Of a stretch of 11,170 nucleotides of DNA, positions 1 to 6,693 are shown piece after piece. The stretch lies in contig PCUH01000126.1 of assembly GCA_002770955.1 (NCBI GenBank), forward strand, positions 1 through 11,170, given 5' to 3'. The first letter of the stretch is position 1; every line of letters starts with the position of its first letter. A program made the translations under genes and the position numbers. Below the pieces are notes generated by a model. It worked only from the letters and a program-made list of their open reading frames with translations. It was not told the origin of the DNA and ran no database searches. This DNA comes from Flavobacteriales bacterium CG18_big_fil_WC_8_21_14_2_50_32_9 (lineage in GTDB: Bacteria > Bacteroidota > Bacteroidia > Flavobacteriales_E > Vicingaceae).

Positions 1-51
1 ATCGAAGGATAAATCCTTACATTCATCTATAATTTGTTTTAAGTCTTTCAT
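1..51 (-). CDS. 5' end of an unidentified leftward gene (partial)
   Basis: On the minus strand an ATG at 51-49 opens a frame that stays open to the window edge and encodes MKDLKQIIDECKDLSFD. An in-frame TGA lies three codons upstream (60-58), so this ATG is the first possible start. The composition (charged, helix-forming, typical AT-rich codons) looks like a genuine N-terminus, but 17 residues are too few to assign a family. The inverted repeats at 177-258 lie upstream and could belong to its control region; that is inference. It could also be a chance ORF. Confidence 0.5.
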   Translation of the reverse strand, partial: MKDLKQIIDECKDLSFD

Positions 52-490
52 ATTATATCATTTAGTTTAAAACTTAACCAACTTACTTTGGCTTGCCTTT
101 CTACTTGATATTAAAAATGAAATGCTATACCTTGCTATCAAGCAAAAAAGAAAATTCAGTTGGTATAGTTACAATTGCGTCATAATTCGTGAATAAAATT
201 AGTAAACACTTTTACTGTTGTTTATGACGCTTGTCATGTTTATCAATGATATATATCAGGTAAACTATTTTGTTTTTTGTTAACATAAAATAATTCACTA
301 ATTTAGAGTTTATGGATGGACGCTAATTACCGAAGGATAAATTAAGCGATGCTTCTACATTTGAATTGAAAATTTCTATATGTTAAGAAATAAGTATTAA
401 ATAATTGATTGGCTTTCATAGTTCAAAGTCAAATAAAAATATACTCAAAATAATTTCTGAAATAACATTCGATAATGTATAGGAATTACG
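52..490. other. Noncoding AT-rich intergenic stretch
   Basis: No supported gene was seen on either strand between the partial gene at the left edge and the terminator of the tRNA. The only organised sequence is the cluster of inverted repeats at 177-258, listed separately. The remainder is AT-rich with frequent stops in all frames. No exact TTTG-N19-TAnnTTTG promoter was found for the leftward gene. Confidence 0.6.
177..258. promoter_or_regulatory. Cluster of inverted repeats resembling Crp/Fnr-type operators
   Basis: Seen directly: GCGTCATAA (177-185) is the inverted complement of TTATGACGC (222-230). Between them AGTAAA-cact-TTTACT (201-216) forms an inner inverted repeat. ATGAC-gctt-GTCAT (224-237) is a 5-4-5 dyad, and TGATATATATCA (247-258) is a perfect 12-base palindrome. 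The last two have the 4-base spacer geometry of Crp/Fnr-family sites; the second matches the core of the FNR consensus TTGAT-N4-ATCAA. Their centres are 22 bases apart, about two helical turns. Inference: an operator region, perhaps for the leftward gene starting at 51. No regulator gene is visible in the window, and AT-rich DNA produces palindromes by chance. Confidence 0.3.
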
Positions 491-536
491 TAAAAAATAA
501 AAACCGCTTGATTCTTACGAATTCAAGCGGTTTTTT
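491..536 (-). terminator. Rho-independent terminator of tRNA-Glu
   Basis: AAACCGCTTGA (501-511) pairs with TCAAGCGGTTT (523-533). The inner bases TTC/GAA extend the stem with one bulge around a TTAC loop. On the minus strand the stem begins a few bases after the tRNA 3' end and is followed by a T-rich run (TTTTTATTTTTTA), the normal layout of an intrinsic terminator. The plus-strand side also ends in six Ts, so it could act in both directions. Confidence 0.85.
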
Positions 537-537
537 G

Positions 538-609
538 CAGCCCGTAGGGGAATCGAACCCCTGTTTCCAGGATGAAAACCTGACGTCCTAACCCCTAGAC
601 GAACGGGCC
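538..609 (-). tRNA. tRNA-Glu (anticodon UUC)
   Basis: Read on the minus strand, the 72-base sequence folds into a full cloverleaf. The acceptor strands are GGCCCGT and ACGGGCT (one terminal G-T pair) with discriminator G. The D arm contains TCTAGGGGTTAGGA. The anticodon stem TCAGG/CCTGG encloses the loop TTTTCAT with anticodon TTC at 576-574. The T arm is AGGGG-TTCGATT-CCCCT. The gene does not encode the terminal CCA; the bases after the discriminator are CAA, so CCA would be added by nucleotidyltransferase. It stands alone, with its own promoter at 638-668 and terminator at 491-536. UUC reads GAA and GAG codons. Confidence 0.97.
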
Positions 610-637
610 AAGTTCATATTTCAGAATTTTGGGAGTG

Positions 638-668
638 CAAATGTATAATTTTTTAAACGCTTCACAAA
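638..668 (-). promoter_or_regulatory. Bacteroidota-type promoter of tRNA-Glu
   Basis: On the minus strand TTTG (668-665) is followed after exactly 19 bases by TACATTTG (645-638). This matches the Bacteroidota primary sigma factor pattern, -33 TTTG and -7 TAnnTTTG, at every fixed position and with the usual spacing. The tRNA 5' end lies 28 bases further on, leaving room for a short leader removed by RNase P. Confidence 0.85.
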
Positions 669-929
669 TTTTATCTTATTTTATTTTTTATCTTTTTATC
701 ATTCTTTAACAATTCAACTAAGAACCAGCCTATTAAATTTGAGTTATTTACTCATAAATCACTAAAAAAGTTGTTTTTCAGGAAGTTATTTCTTGGGGTT
801 ATTTTTTTTGACACAATTTTATATCTATCTAAAAATTAAAACAACGTCATCTTTAATAAGTTCCAATTTTTTTATACTTTTAACAATATTTTAAATATTA
901 CTTTCTGATATCTACCTTAAAACAAATAA
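669..929. other. AT-rich intergenic stretch without recognised features
   Basis: No gene, RNA or clear repeat was seen between the tRNA promoter and the orphan ORF. The sequence is very AT-rich, with several T or A runs and stops in all frames. A TTTG near 808 is followed 19 bases later by TAAAAATT, too poor a match to the -7 pattern to call a promoter. Confidence 0.5.
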
Positions 930-971
930 GTTGATTGCTTTTTTTTTGCAAATCATTGTCGCTCAGTAGAA

Positions 972-1157
972 TTGTTTTTTTTTGAAGCAGACACCAAAAT
1001 AGTTATCCAGCATATCACCTCTTTCAATTTTGACAATCAATTAGCAGACTTTACTATTAAAAATGAAGATGTGAAATACACCGTTCAGATTGCTGCTGAT
1101 GGAAGAACTGGTCGTTTAGAAATCCAACTTAATTTTGGATTTAACCCGGAAAATTAA
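972..1157 (+). CDS. Orphan ORF, unrecognised; possibly the 3' remnant of a gene
   Basis: The reading frame is open from 930 (after TAA at 927-929) to TAA at 1155-1157 but has no ATG near its beginning; the first usable start is TTG at 972. The last ~50 residues look protein-like, with alternating polar and hydrophobic residues suggesting beta-strands (KYTVQIAADGRTGRLEIQLN). The first ~20 codons span two runs of nine Ts and read as low-complexity FFF. I do not recognise the family. Its last residues, NPEN, and its stop codon lie inside the 66-base repeat that recurs at 11105. No promoter was seen. It may be the broken 3' end of a former gene, or noncoding. Confidence 0.25.
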   Translation: MFFFEADTKIVIQHITSFNFDNQLADFTIKNEDVKYTVQIAADGRTGRLEIQLNFGFNPEN

Positions 1158-1206
1158 CTTCGTTGAACTCGCAAGTTCGGTTCACAAATTTTCTACGATA
1201 TAAGTA
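1141..1206 (+). repeat. 66-base dispersed direct repeat, copy 1
   Basis: These 66 bases recur at 11105-11170 in the same orientation with two differences (T/C at 1176 versus 11140, A/T at 1184 versus 11148). The repeat includes GAACT-cgca-AGTTC, a small hairpin. In the other copy the corresponding change leaves a G-U pair possible on the minus-strand transcript, so the stem may be tolerated there. The second copy is cut by the window edge, so the true right boundary is unknown; here the sequence continues into hairpin-rich DNA at 1203-1350. Confidence 0.9.
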
Positions 1207-1254
1207 ATACCAACAAATTTAGCTATTTTCAATAACCCAAATTTGGGTATTACT
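1203..1254. repeat. Long imperfect inverted repeat (hairpin 1)
   Basis: AGTAATACC (1203-1211) is the exact inverted complement of GGTATTACT (1246-1254). With a two-base bulge the pairing continues through CAAATTT and AAATTTG. The right arm overlaps ACCCAAATTTGGGT, itself a perfect 14-base palindrome. There is no adjacent T run in the direction of the hyf operon, so it does not look like that operon's terminator. It directly abuts the dispersed 66-base repeat and may be part of the same element. Confidence 0.7.
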
Positions 1255-1277
1255 ATTCCGATAATTATTAGAAGGGA

Positions 1278-1352
1278 TTAACCGCTTTGCTTCCCACAAC
1301 CCTTAGCACATTCATACAATTCGCTTCGCTTTTGCATGAATAAAGCGGTTTA
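1278..1352. repeat. Nested inverted repeats (hairpin 2)
   Basis: The outer arms AACCGCTTT (1280-1288) and AAAGCGGTT (1342-1350) are exact inverted complements. Inside, ATTCATACAA (1310-1319) pairs with TTGCATGAAT (1332-1341) with one wobble, abutting the outer right arm. This gives a two-level stem-loop of about 70 bases. On the minus strand no T tract follows, so it is a poor intrinsic terminator for the operon. Together with hairpin 1 it suggests a structured noncoding element or mobile-element remnant at 1141-1352. Confidence 0.6.
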
Positions 1353-1436
1353 AAACTAAAAAGAAAAAACATCCTCGCCAAATATCAAAATTTGTAGAAA
1401 AAAAATTTATGGGGTAAGTTGATTACTGAAATGAAG

Positions 1437-2186
1437 TTATTTTTTCCCTATTAAATCTAGCACTCCATTGATAAAGGTTAAGGGATGAATAGGATTTCCA
1501 GGAACATATAAATCAATTTTTAAAGTTTTAAGGAAACTTCTATTGATGGCGGGACTATCTACAAAGATTCCGCCACTAATTGCATCAACACCACAAAGAA
1601 TAACTATTTTAGGCTGTGGAATGGCTTCGTAGGCAGTTTGTAATGGTTTTGCCATATTTTCGGTAATAGGCCCTGTTATTACAATTCCATCGGCATGTCG
1701 AGGTGAAGCAACGAATTCAATACCATATCTACCCATATCAAAATTTACATTAGAGCAAGCCCCTAATTCCATCTCGCAACTTCCATCACCACCCGCTGAG
1801 ACTTGACGGAGTTTTAAGGAATTTTTAAAATACTTCTGAATTTCTGCTCTTACTAAATCTGCATTTAAAGTGATGAGTTTGTCTTCACCTTCTTTTACTA
1901 TCAATCCTTCTAAGCTGTTAGTTGCAATTTTATAATCTTTGGTAAATTTTATTTTATTTGGAAATGCAAGGGCACATTCGCCACAAAAGGTACATTTTCC
2001 TAAATCGATTTGAACAGGGTTAGCAGAAATAGCATGGGTAGGGCAAATTTCTTTTAACGCTTCATTATCAACACTTTCGAGATTGATAATAGGTCTCCCT
2101 CTAAAAACACCAGGTGCTTCTACAGTTCTTAAATCAGGAATGTATTGTTTTCCTTGGTGAAAAAGTATTTTAATATTTTCTAACAT
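1437..2186 (-). CDS. hyfI: Ferredoxin-HyfI-like (NuoB-type) fusion, small subunit of Ehr-type complex
   Basis: This 249-residue protein would be the small peripheral subunit of the complex. Residues ~30-85 are ferredoxin-like: Cys48-Pro plus C65-x2-C68-x2-C71 give one complete [4Fe-4S] ligand set, and the second set of a normal 8Fe ferredoxin is absent. Residues ~125-249 are a NuoB/HycG/HyfI domain, shown by YGIEFVASPRHADGIVITGP (154-173), a GGIF motif (205-208) and VPGNP (228-232). Three of the four cysteines that bind the proximal (N2-type) cluster are replaced: Asp134, Asp201 and Asn231. Only Cys137 of the SCEMEL motif remains; Cys144 and Cys198 lie near but off the canonical positions. 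In Hyf and complex I the ferredoxin subunit (HyfH/NuoI) and HyfI/NuoB are separate proteins. It starts 12 bases after the large-subunit gene and is last in the operon. Confidence 0.93.
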   Translation of the reverse strand: MLENIKILFHQGKQYIPDLRTVEAPGVFRGRPIINLESVDNEALKEICPTHAISANPVQIDLGKCTFCGECALAFPNKIKFTKDYKIATNSLEGLIVKEGEDKLITLNADLVRAEIQKYFKNSLKLRQVSAGGDGSCEMELGACSNVNFDMGRYGIEFVASPRHADGIVITGPITENMAKPLQTAYEAIPQPKIVILCGVDAISGGIFVDSPAINRSFLKTLKIDLYVPGNPIHPLTFINGVLDLIGKK

Positions 2187-2198
2187 TTTTATATCATA

Positions 2199-3695
2199 TT
2201 ATAAATCGTGTCCACAATAGGAGAGGTCAAAACTTTTGTTGCCAATCGGAAAATCTGATATTTCATTATTTCTAACCGACATAGCTACTGCTAACCAATT
2301 ATGAAACGAAGGGTCTTTTATTTTATAGTGTATTAATTCTCCTTTTTCATCTGTAATTGCACAATGGCAAATTTCTCCTCTCCAACCTTCTATTAATGAG
2401 ATGGCAAAAGAACTTGGTGTAAGTTGTAAATTTGTTGTCACTTCTTTTTGTTTTAAAGGAATATTATTGAGGAGGTTTCTAATATAATTGATAGATTGTT
2501 TTACTTCTTCTCTTCTAATTTGCCCTCTTGATTGTACATCGCCATGTCCTTTTAATATAGGTTGATGAGCTAACGAGGTATAATAACCAAATGGGTGAGA
2601 ACTTCTAATGTCTCTGTTAATGTTCGTCATTCTAGCAGCCATACCTACCAAACCAATTTCTTTTCCTAGTTGGTTGGTAATAATGCCTGTTTTTTCTAAC
2701 CTTCCCAAAACAGTAGGTGCATGGAAAGTTTCCTTACACATCTCATCAAAATCAGGTTCAAATTTATCTAAAACAGCAATTAATTTCGTTCTTAATTCAT
2801 TGGTAAAAGGAAAATTGTTATTTCCTACTCGAACTAAACTTTTTCCTAATCTATTGCCACACCATTGTTGAAAAAAATTAATGATTGGAGTTCGTAATCT
2901 TCCAAAAACAGAGCTACCCAATTGATAAGCAATATCTGTGCACATTCCACTTAAATCACCTGTATGAACAGCTATTCTCTCTAATTCTAAGGCTATAATT
3001 CTACTCAATAAGATGTCATCGGAAGGTTCAAATTTACATAAGGATTCCCATAAATTAACAAAGGCGGTGGTGTGACCAATCACACTATCTCCAGCAATAT
3101 TTTCAGCTAAAGTATTTCGTTCTACTAATCTTTTTTTATTTAAAAATAATTTTTCAATTCCTCGATGTTGGTAGCCCAATTGGATTTCGAGGTGTAAAAT
3201 TTGTTCTCCATTGCATAAAAATCTAAAATGACCAGGTTCAATAATTCCTGCATGAATAGGTCCGACACCAACCTCGTGTAATTCTTCACTATCAATTTTA
3301 AAAAATGGATAGTTGGTAATGGTGTTGCTTTTATTTTGCCTATCGTAAGCATATCTTACTGGTTTTAACCAAGGATGGTTGGTATAATTAATACCGAAAT
3401 TTTCATGAATTTCTCGTTCAAATTTTTCAAAAGCTACGTGCTGTTCGGAAAAAGAGGGGTAAGGTTTATCTTTATCAATAATAGAAGAAGAAATAAGAAT
3501 ATTTTGATTGTTATCATTAGCAACACAACAAAACAACTGAATAGTATTATTTTTTGGTATTCCAAAATAATTTACACAATGATTTTCTTCTAATTTAAGT
3601 AGGGAAGTATTGAAAATCAAAAAATCATGATAATCTACTAAAGGAATAGAAGATACAGGTATTTGTTGATTATTTTTTATAGCAATAGCACTCAT
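2199..3695 (-). CDS. hyfG: HyfG/HycE-like large subunit (NuoC-NuoD type) without NiFe ligands
   Basis: At 498 residues this is the large-subunit homologue of group 4 hydrogenases and of complex I NuoCD. Residues ~1-125 are NuoC-like and ~140-498 NuoD/HycE-like. Family motifs include VGVGPIHAGIIEPGHFRF (142-159), HLEIQLGYQHRGIEKL (168-183) and GWRGEICHCAI (437-447). In catalytic enzymes two CxxC motifs hold the NiFe centre. Here the first reads NIAGDS (199-204), with Ala201 and Ser204 in the cysteine positions. The second reads DLSYCG (490-495), with Ser492 and Gly495; Cys494 is off-register. Hydrogen chemistry at a NiFe site is therefore excluded, and the protein fits the Ehr type. Its stop precedes the small-subunit start by 12 bases, and its ATG lies 3 bases after the hyfF-like stop. 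Confidence 0.95.
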   Translation of the reverse strand: MSAIAIKNNQQIPVSSIPLVDYHDFLIFNTSLLKLEENHCVNYFGIPKNNTIQLFCCVANDNNQNILISSSIIDKDKPYPSFSEQHVAFEKFEREIHENFGINYTNHPWLKPVRYAYDRQNKSNTITNYPFFKIDSEELHEVGVGPIHAGIIEPGHFRFLCNGEQILHLEIQLGYQHRGIEKLFLNKKRLVERNTLAENIAGDSVIGHTTAFVNLWESLCKFEPSDDILLSRIIALELERIAVHTGDLSGMCTDIAYQLGSSVFGRLRTPIINFFQQWCGNRLGKSLVRVGNNNFPFTNELRTKLIAVLDKFEPDFDEMCKETFHAPTVLGRLEKTGIITNQLGKEIGLVGMAARMTNINRDIRSSHPFGYYTSLAHQPILKGHGDVQSRGQIRREEVKQSINYIRNLLNNIPLKQKEVTTNLQLTPSSFAISLIEGWRGEICHCAITDEKGELIHYKIKDPSFHNWLAVAMSVRNNEISDFPIGNKSFDLSYCGHDL

Positions 3696-3698
3696 AGT

Positions 3699-5126
3699 TT
3701 ATAAAGGTAAATTTTTAACTGCTTCATTAATTAAATCAATCATTTCTTGCGGTGGATTTATTCCTAAATAAATAACCAAACCAAATAAAATAAATTGAGA
3801 TAAAGATTCGATGGGTTTAATCTTTTCAATATTTTCTTCTACAAAATTAACTGGGGGTGAGAATAATAATTTGAACATATTTTTACCAAATGCCCAAATA
3901 ATTATGGTAAGCAACATTAAAACAAAGATAAGAACAATTATATAATGGGACTCAAACAACGAACGAAATACCATAAACTCACTAATAAACATACCCGAAG
4001 GTGGCATTGCTGTGGCAGAAATAAAAGCTAATAATACAACCATAGCTCCAGTGATATTGTATTTAAAATAATTTCCAACATCATAAATACTTTTACTTCC
4101 AAAAATTCTATAAATCTGTCCCATCTGAAAAAACAAACCTGCCTTTACGAATGAGTGAAATATTAAGTGAAGAATTGCTGCATAATAACCAACTCCTCCA
4201 GCCACTATACCTAGCATGACAATTCCCATGTGTTCCATACTTGAATAAGCAAACATTCTTTTAATATTTTTAACTTTTACCATATAAACAGTAGCGATAA
4301 AAATAGATGAAACTGATGCAATGAGAATGATGTGGTTGGTCCACAGCAGCAATGATGTTTGTGCAATAATTTCGTAAAAGCGAAAAATACCAAGAAAACC
4401 AATATTTAACAATACGCTTGATAATAATGCACCAGCAGGAGAAGGGGCTTTGTCTTTAGCATCAATTCCTGCAGTAAACATAGGTACTAAACTTAATTTA
4501 GCTGTATATCCGGTGAAAATAAAAATAAATGCAAGACGAAGCCAAAATGTATTTAATTCAGTCGCCTTACTTAAAAGGGCTGTATAGGTAAGGTTAGCAT
4601 GACCAACTTCTTGAACTGCAATACTTAAAAATAAAATACCTATAAAAACAAAAGTTATACTGATGGAACAAACAAAAATATATTTCCAGGTTCCTTCTAG
4701 CGATCTTAAGTTTCTGCGGTGGTATATTAATGCTGATGCCGAAAAGGTAGTTAATTCTACAAACACCCACATTAAACCTATATGATTAGATAAATAAGCT
4801 AAACTTAAAGCAGCAATTAATAACACCATTGCTGCTAAGTAAATACTTCTACTTTTATCGGAGTCGTTATGTTTGGTAAAATAAATAAAACTGTGGTAAA
4901 ATGCTGGGATAGAAATGATACTAATAGTAATAAGGAGTAGTAGTCCAATAGCATTTGGAACGAAGTAGCCAAATTCTTCAATGTTTTTATGTTGATATTC
5001 ATAAACCGTAAAAATCCATTGCATAATTAAAAATACAGCAACTAAGAAATAGCTTAATTTTTTATTTCTATTAAGAAATAAACTTGATACTAAAATAAAG
5101 GCTCCAATTAAATAAGGTACGGTCAT
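3699..5126 (-). CDS. hyfF: HyfF-like antiporter-type membrane subunit
   Basis: A 475-residue, very hydrophobic protein of the NuoL/NuoM/NuoN (Mrp antiporter) superfamily, most like hydrogenase-4 HyfF in length and operon position. It would be an integral membrane subunit carrying one proton or sodium pathway. Visible conserved features: Glu124 in MWVFVELTTF, Lys210 in YTAKLSLVP (the broken-helix Lys), the segment FAYSSMEHMGIVMLG (292-306), Lys328 in HSFVKAGLFF, and Glu383 in MPPSGMFISEF. Where the HyfB-like subunits have a second Lys in the following helix, this one has Asn241 (SVLLNIGFLG). It lacks the long C-terminal extension of HyfB. It sits 18 bases after the hyfE-like gene and 3 bases before the large-subunit gene. 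Confidence 0.93.
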   Translation of the reverse strand: MTVPYLIGAFILVSSLFLNRNKKLSYFLVAVFLIMQWIFTVYEYQHKNIEEFGYFVPNAIGLLLLITISIISIPAFYHSFIYFTKHNDSDKSRSIYLAAMVLLIAALSLAYLSNHIGLMWVFVELTTFSASALIYHRRNLRSLEGTWKYIFVCSISITFVFIGILFLSIAVQEVGHANLTYTALLSKATELNTFWLRLAFIFIFTGYTAKLSLVPMFTAGIDAKDKAPSPAGALLSSVLLNIGFLGIFRFYEIIAQTSLLLWTNHIILIASVSSIFIATVYMVKVKNIKRMFAYSSMEHMGIVMLGIVAGGVGYYAAILHLIFHSFVKAGLFFQMGQIYRIFGSKSIYDVGNYFKYNITGAMVVLLAFISATAMPPSGMFISEFMVFRSLFESHYIIVLIFVLMLLTIIIWAFGKNMFKLLFSPPVNFVEENIEKIKPIESLSQFILFGLVIYLGINPPQEMIDLINEAVKNLPL

Positions 5127-5144
5127 TTTGTTTTAAAAATTTAA

Positions 5145-5774
5145 TTAATCTTTGAGGTTTCTAAGTTGGTTAACATCTACATCTTTCAAAACATCTCCTA
5201 TTTTATTTAAAAACACGCCTAGTAATAAAACGGAAATAAATAAATCCAATAAAATTCCAGAATTTACCAACATCGGCATTTCATTACCAACTGCAAGGGA
5301 CAGAATAAAAACTCCATTTTCTATAATTAAAAATCCCATCACATGGGTAATAATTTTTTTTCGACTACCAATGATATATAATCCAACAAATAATGAAGAT
5401 AAAGCAGTTACAAAATAAACCTTGTTTAACTTAATATCTTCTATCATGTTAGAGAGTAAAAATGTTATTACGATAATTGAAGTAACAATAATTAAAGAAA
5501 CAAAATTGGGCAAGTATGGTTCTGCTTCTCTAGAGAAGTTATTTTGTTTGATGGTATATCTTAAGAACAAAGGAACAGCAATTGTTTTAAAAACGATGGT
5601 TTCTAGCAACACAAAAGTTAGGTTAATCGGATTCATTTCAGCCAGTTCAATAAAACTTGAAGCAAATAATAATAACCCTTGAAAAGCTAAAATTTGAACA
5701 TAACTCATTAATCTATTGGCAATGCTTAAATAGATTAATGACATTAAATAAGTGATTAAAAGTACGTTTGTCAT
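5145..5774 (-). CDS. hyfE: HyfE-like membrane subunit (contains NuoK-like part)
   Basis: A 209-residue membrane protein, close in length to E. coli HyfE, in the standard position between the HyfC- and HyfF-like genes. HyfE is related to complex I NuoK with added helices and links the NuoH-like anchor to the antiporter-like subunits. Visible charged membrane residues include Glu58 and Lys63 (VLLETIVFKTIAVPLF), Glu152 in LIIENGVFILSLA and Asp177 in ILLDLFISVLLLG. The ENGVF segment is typical of the NuoK/HyfE fold, where a buried Glu takes part in proton transfer. The start follows the hyfC-like stop by 12 bases. Identification rests on motif, length and context rather than strong overall conservation. 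Confidence 0.88.
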   Translation of the reverse strand: MTNVLLITYLMSLIYLSIANRLMSYVQILAFQGLLLFASSFIELAEMNPINLTFVLLETIVFKTIAVPLFLRYTIKQNNFSREAEPYLPNFVSLIIVTSIIVITFLLSNMIEDIKLNKVYFVTALSSLFVGLYIIGSRKKIITHVMGFLIIENGVFILSLAVGNEMPMLVNSGILLDLFISVLLLGVFLNKIGDVLKDVDVNQLRNLKD

Positions 5775-5786
5775 AGTATTATATTT

Positions 5787-6692
5787 TTAAATAATTTTTT
5801 TTAGGATTAATAAAACTCCAAAGAAAATTAATAATGATAGTGATGTTAAAGTAAAAATAAATTGTGCATTATTTCCCATTCTAAATCGAGCATTAAATGA
5901 CTCTAACATGCCAACTATTATTGCAAAAATAAATTGTACGGCTAAAAAAATAGGAATAGAAATGTAGAAAGGAAAAGAATCGGTAAAGAAATTTGCGATT
6001 AATGCTCCATACATTGCAAATTTTAAATGGGTTCCATATAAAATCAAACCTAAATCGAAACCACTGTTATCTAAAATCATTACTTCGTGCACCATGGTTA
6101 ATTCTAGGTGAGTTTTTGGGTCATCAATTGGCATTCGGCTATTTTCTATCATCGCAATCATAATTAGTATAAAAGTTGCTAAAATTCCTAAGGCGTAAGA
6201 GATATAAGTACCAAAATGAAGTGAAGTGAAGATATCTACAAAAGAGGTGTGTCCTGTAAAAAGGGCAAAAGAACCCATTAATATAAAAAAGGCAGGTTCT
6301 GCTAAAAGCGAATATAGTGCCTCTCTGCTTGCTCCCATTCCTTCAAAACTACTGCCAGTATCTAAGGCTCCAATAATGCTAAAAAATTTACCAAGTGCCA
6401 ATACATAAGCAAAAAATACAAAATCGCCATTAAACGAAATAACTCCTCCATAAGATCCAAAAGGGATAACCAATACTGCCATAAGTATGGATGCAAAGTA
6501 GATGCTTGGTGCTATTTGAAAAATAAAACTTGTAGTTTCGCTATAAACAGCTCCTTTTTTCCAGAGTCTAACTATGTCTTTCATGGGCTGAAAAATACCT
6601 GGTCCTTTTCTACCTGATGTAATACTTTTTGTACGTATTATGATTCCCATAAAAAATAAACTGGCAATTAATATTAATACTAAACTTATCAT
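5787..6692 (-). CDS. hyfC: HyfC/HycD-like (NuoH-type) membrane anchor subunit
   Basis: A 301-residue NuoH/HycD/HyfC homologue, the membrane subunit that joins the peripheral arm to the membrane arm and carries the first ion pathway. Diagnostic segments: SGRKGPGIFQPMKDIVRLWK (26-45), the cytoplasmic loop DTGSSFEGMGASREA (111-125), and ENSRMPIDDPKTHLELTMVHE, split across 183-203, with acidic residues usual for this family. About eight membrane helices are apparent. The ATG at 6692 lies one base after the stop of the upstream HyfB-like gene, indicating translational coupling. The retained loops suggest it still docks a peripheral arm. Confidence 0.95.
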   Translation of the reverse strand: MISLVLILIASLFFMGIIIRTKSITSGRKGPGIFQPMKDIVRLWKKGAVYSETTSFIFQIAPSIYFASILMAVLVIPFGSYGGVISFNGDFVFFAYVLALGKFFSIIGALDTGSSFEGMGASREALYSLLAEPAFFILMGSFALFTGHTSFVDIFTSLHFGTYISYALGILATFILIMIAMIENSRMPIDDPKTHLELTMVHEVMILDNSGFDLGLILYGTHLKFAMYGALIANFFTDSFPFYISIPIFLAVQFIFAIIVGMLESFNARFRMGNNAQFIFTLTSLSLLIFFGVLLILKKII

Positions 6693-6693
6693 G

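Noticed and set aside
342..419. Short minus-strand ORF of 25 codons starting at ATG 419
   Set aside because: Too short, with no promoter match and no recognisable motif; expected by chance in AT-rich DNA.
1203..1352. Intrinsic terminator of the seven-gene operon
   Set aside because: The hairpins lie 85 or more bases past the stop codon and none is followed by a T run on the minus strand, so transcription termination here cannot be claimed.
2608..3593. Open frames opposite and within the large-subunit gene (for example 2608-2871 and 3375-3593 on the plus strand, 3140-3352 on the minus strand)
   Set aside because: They overlap a well-conserved gene in other frames, show no family resemblance and have the composition expected of shadow frames.
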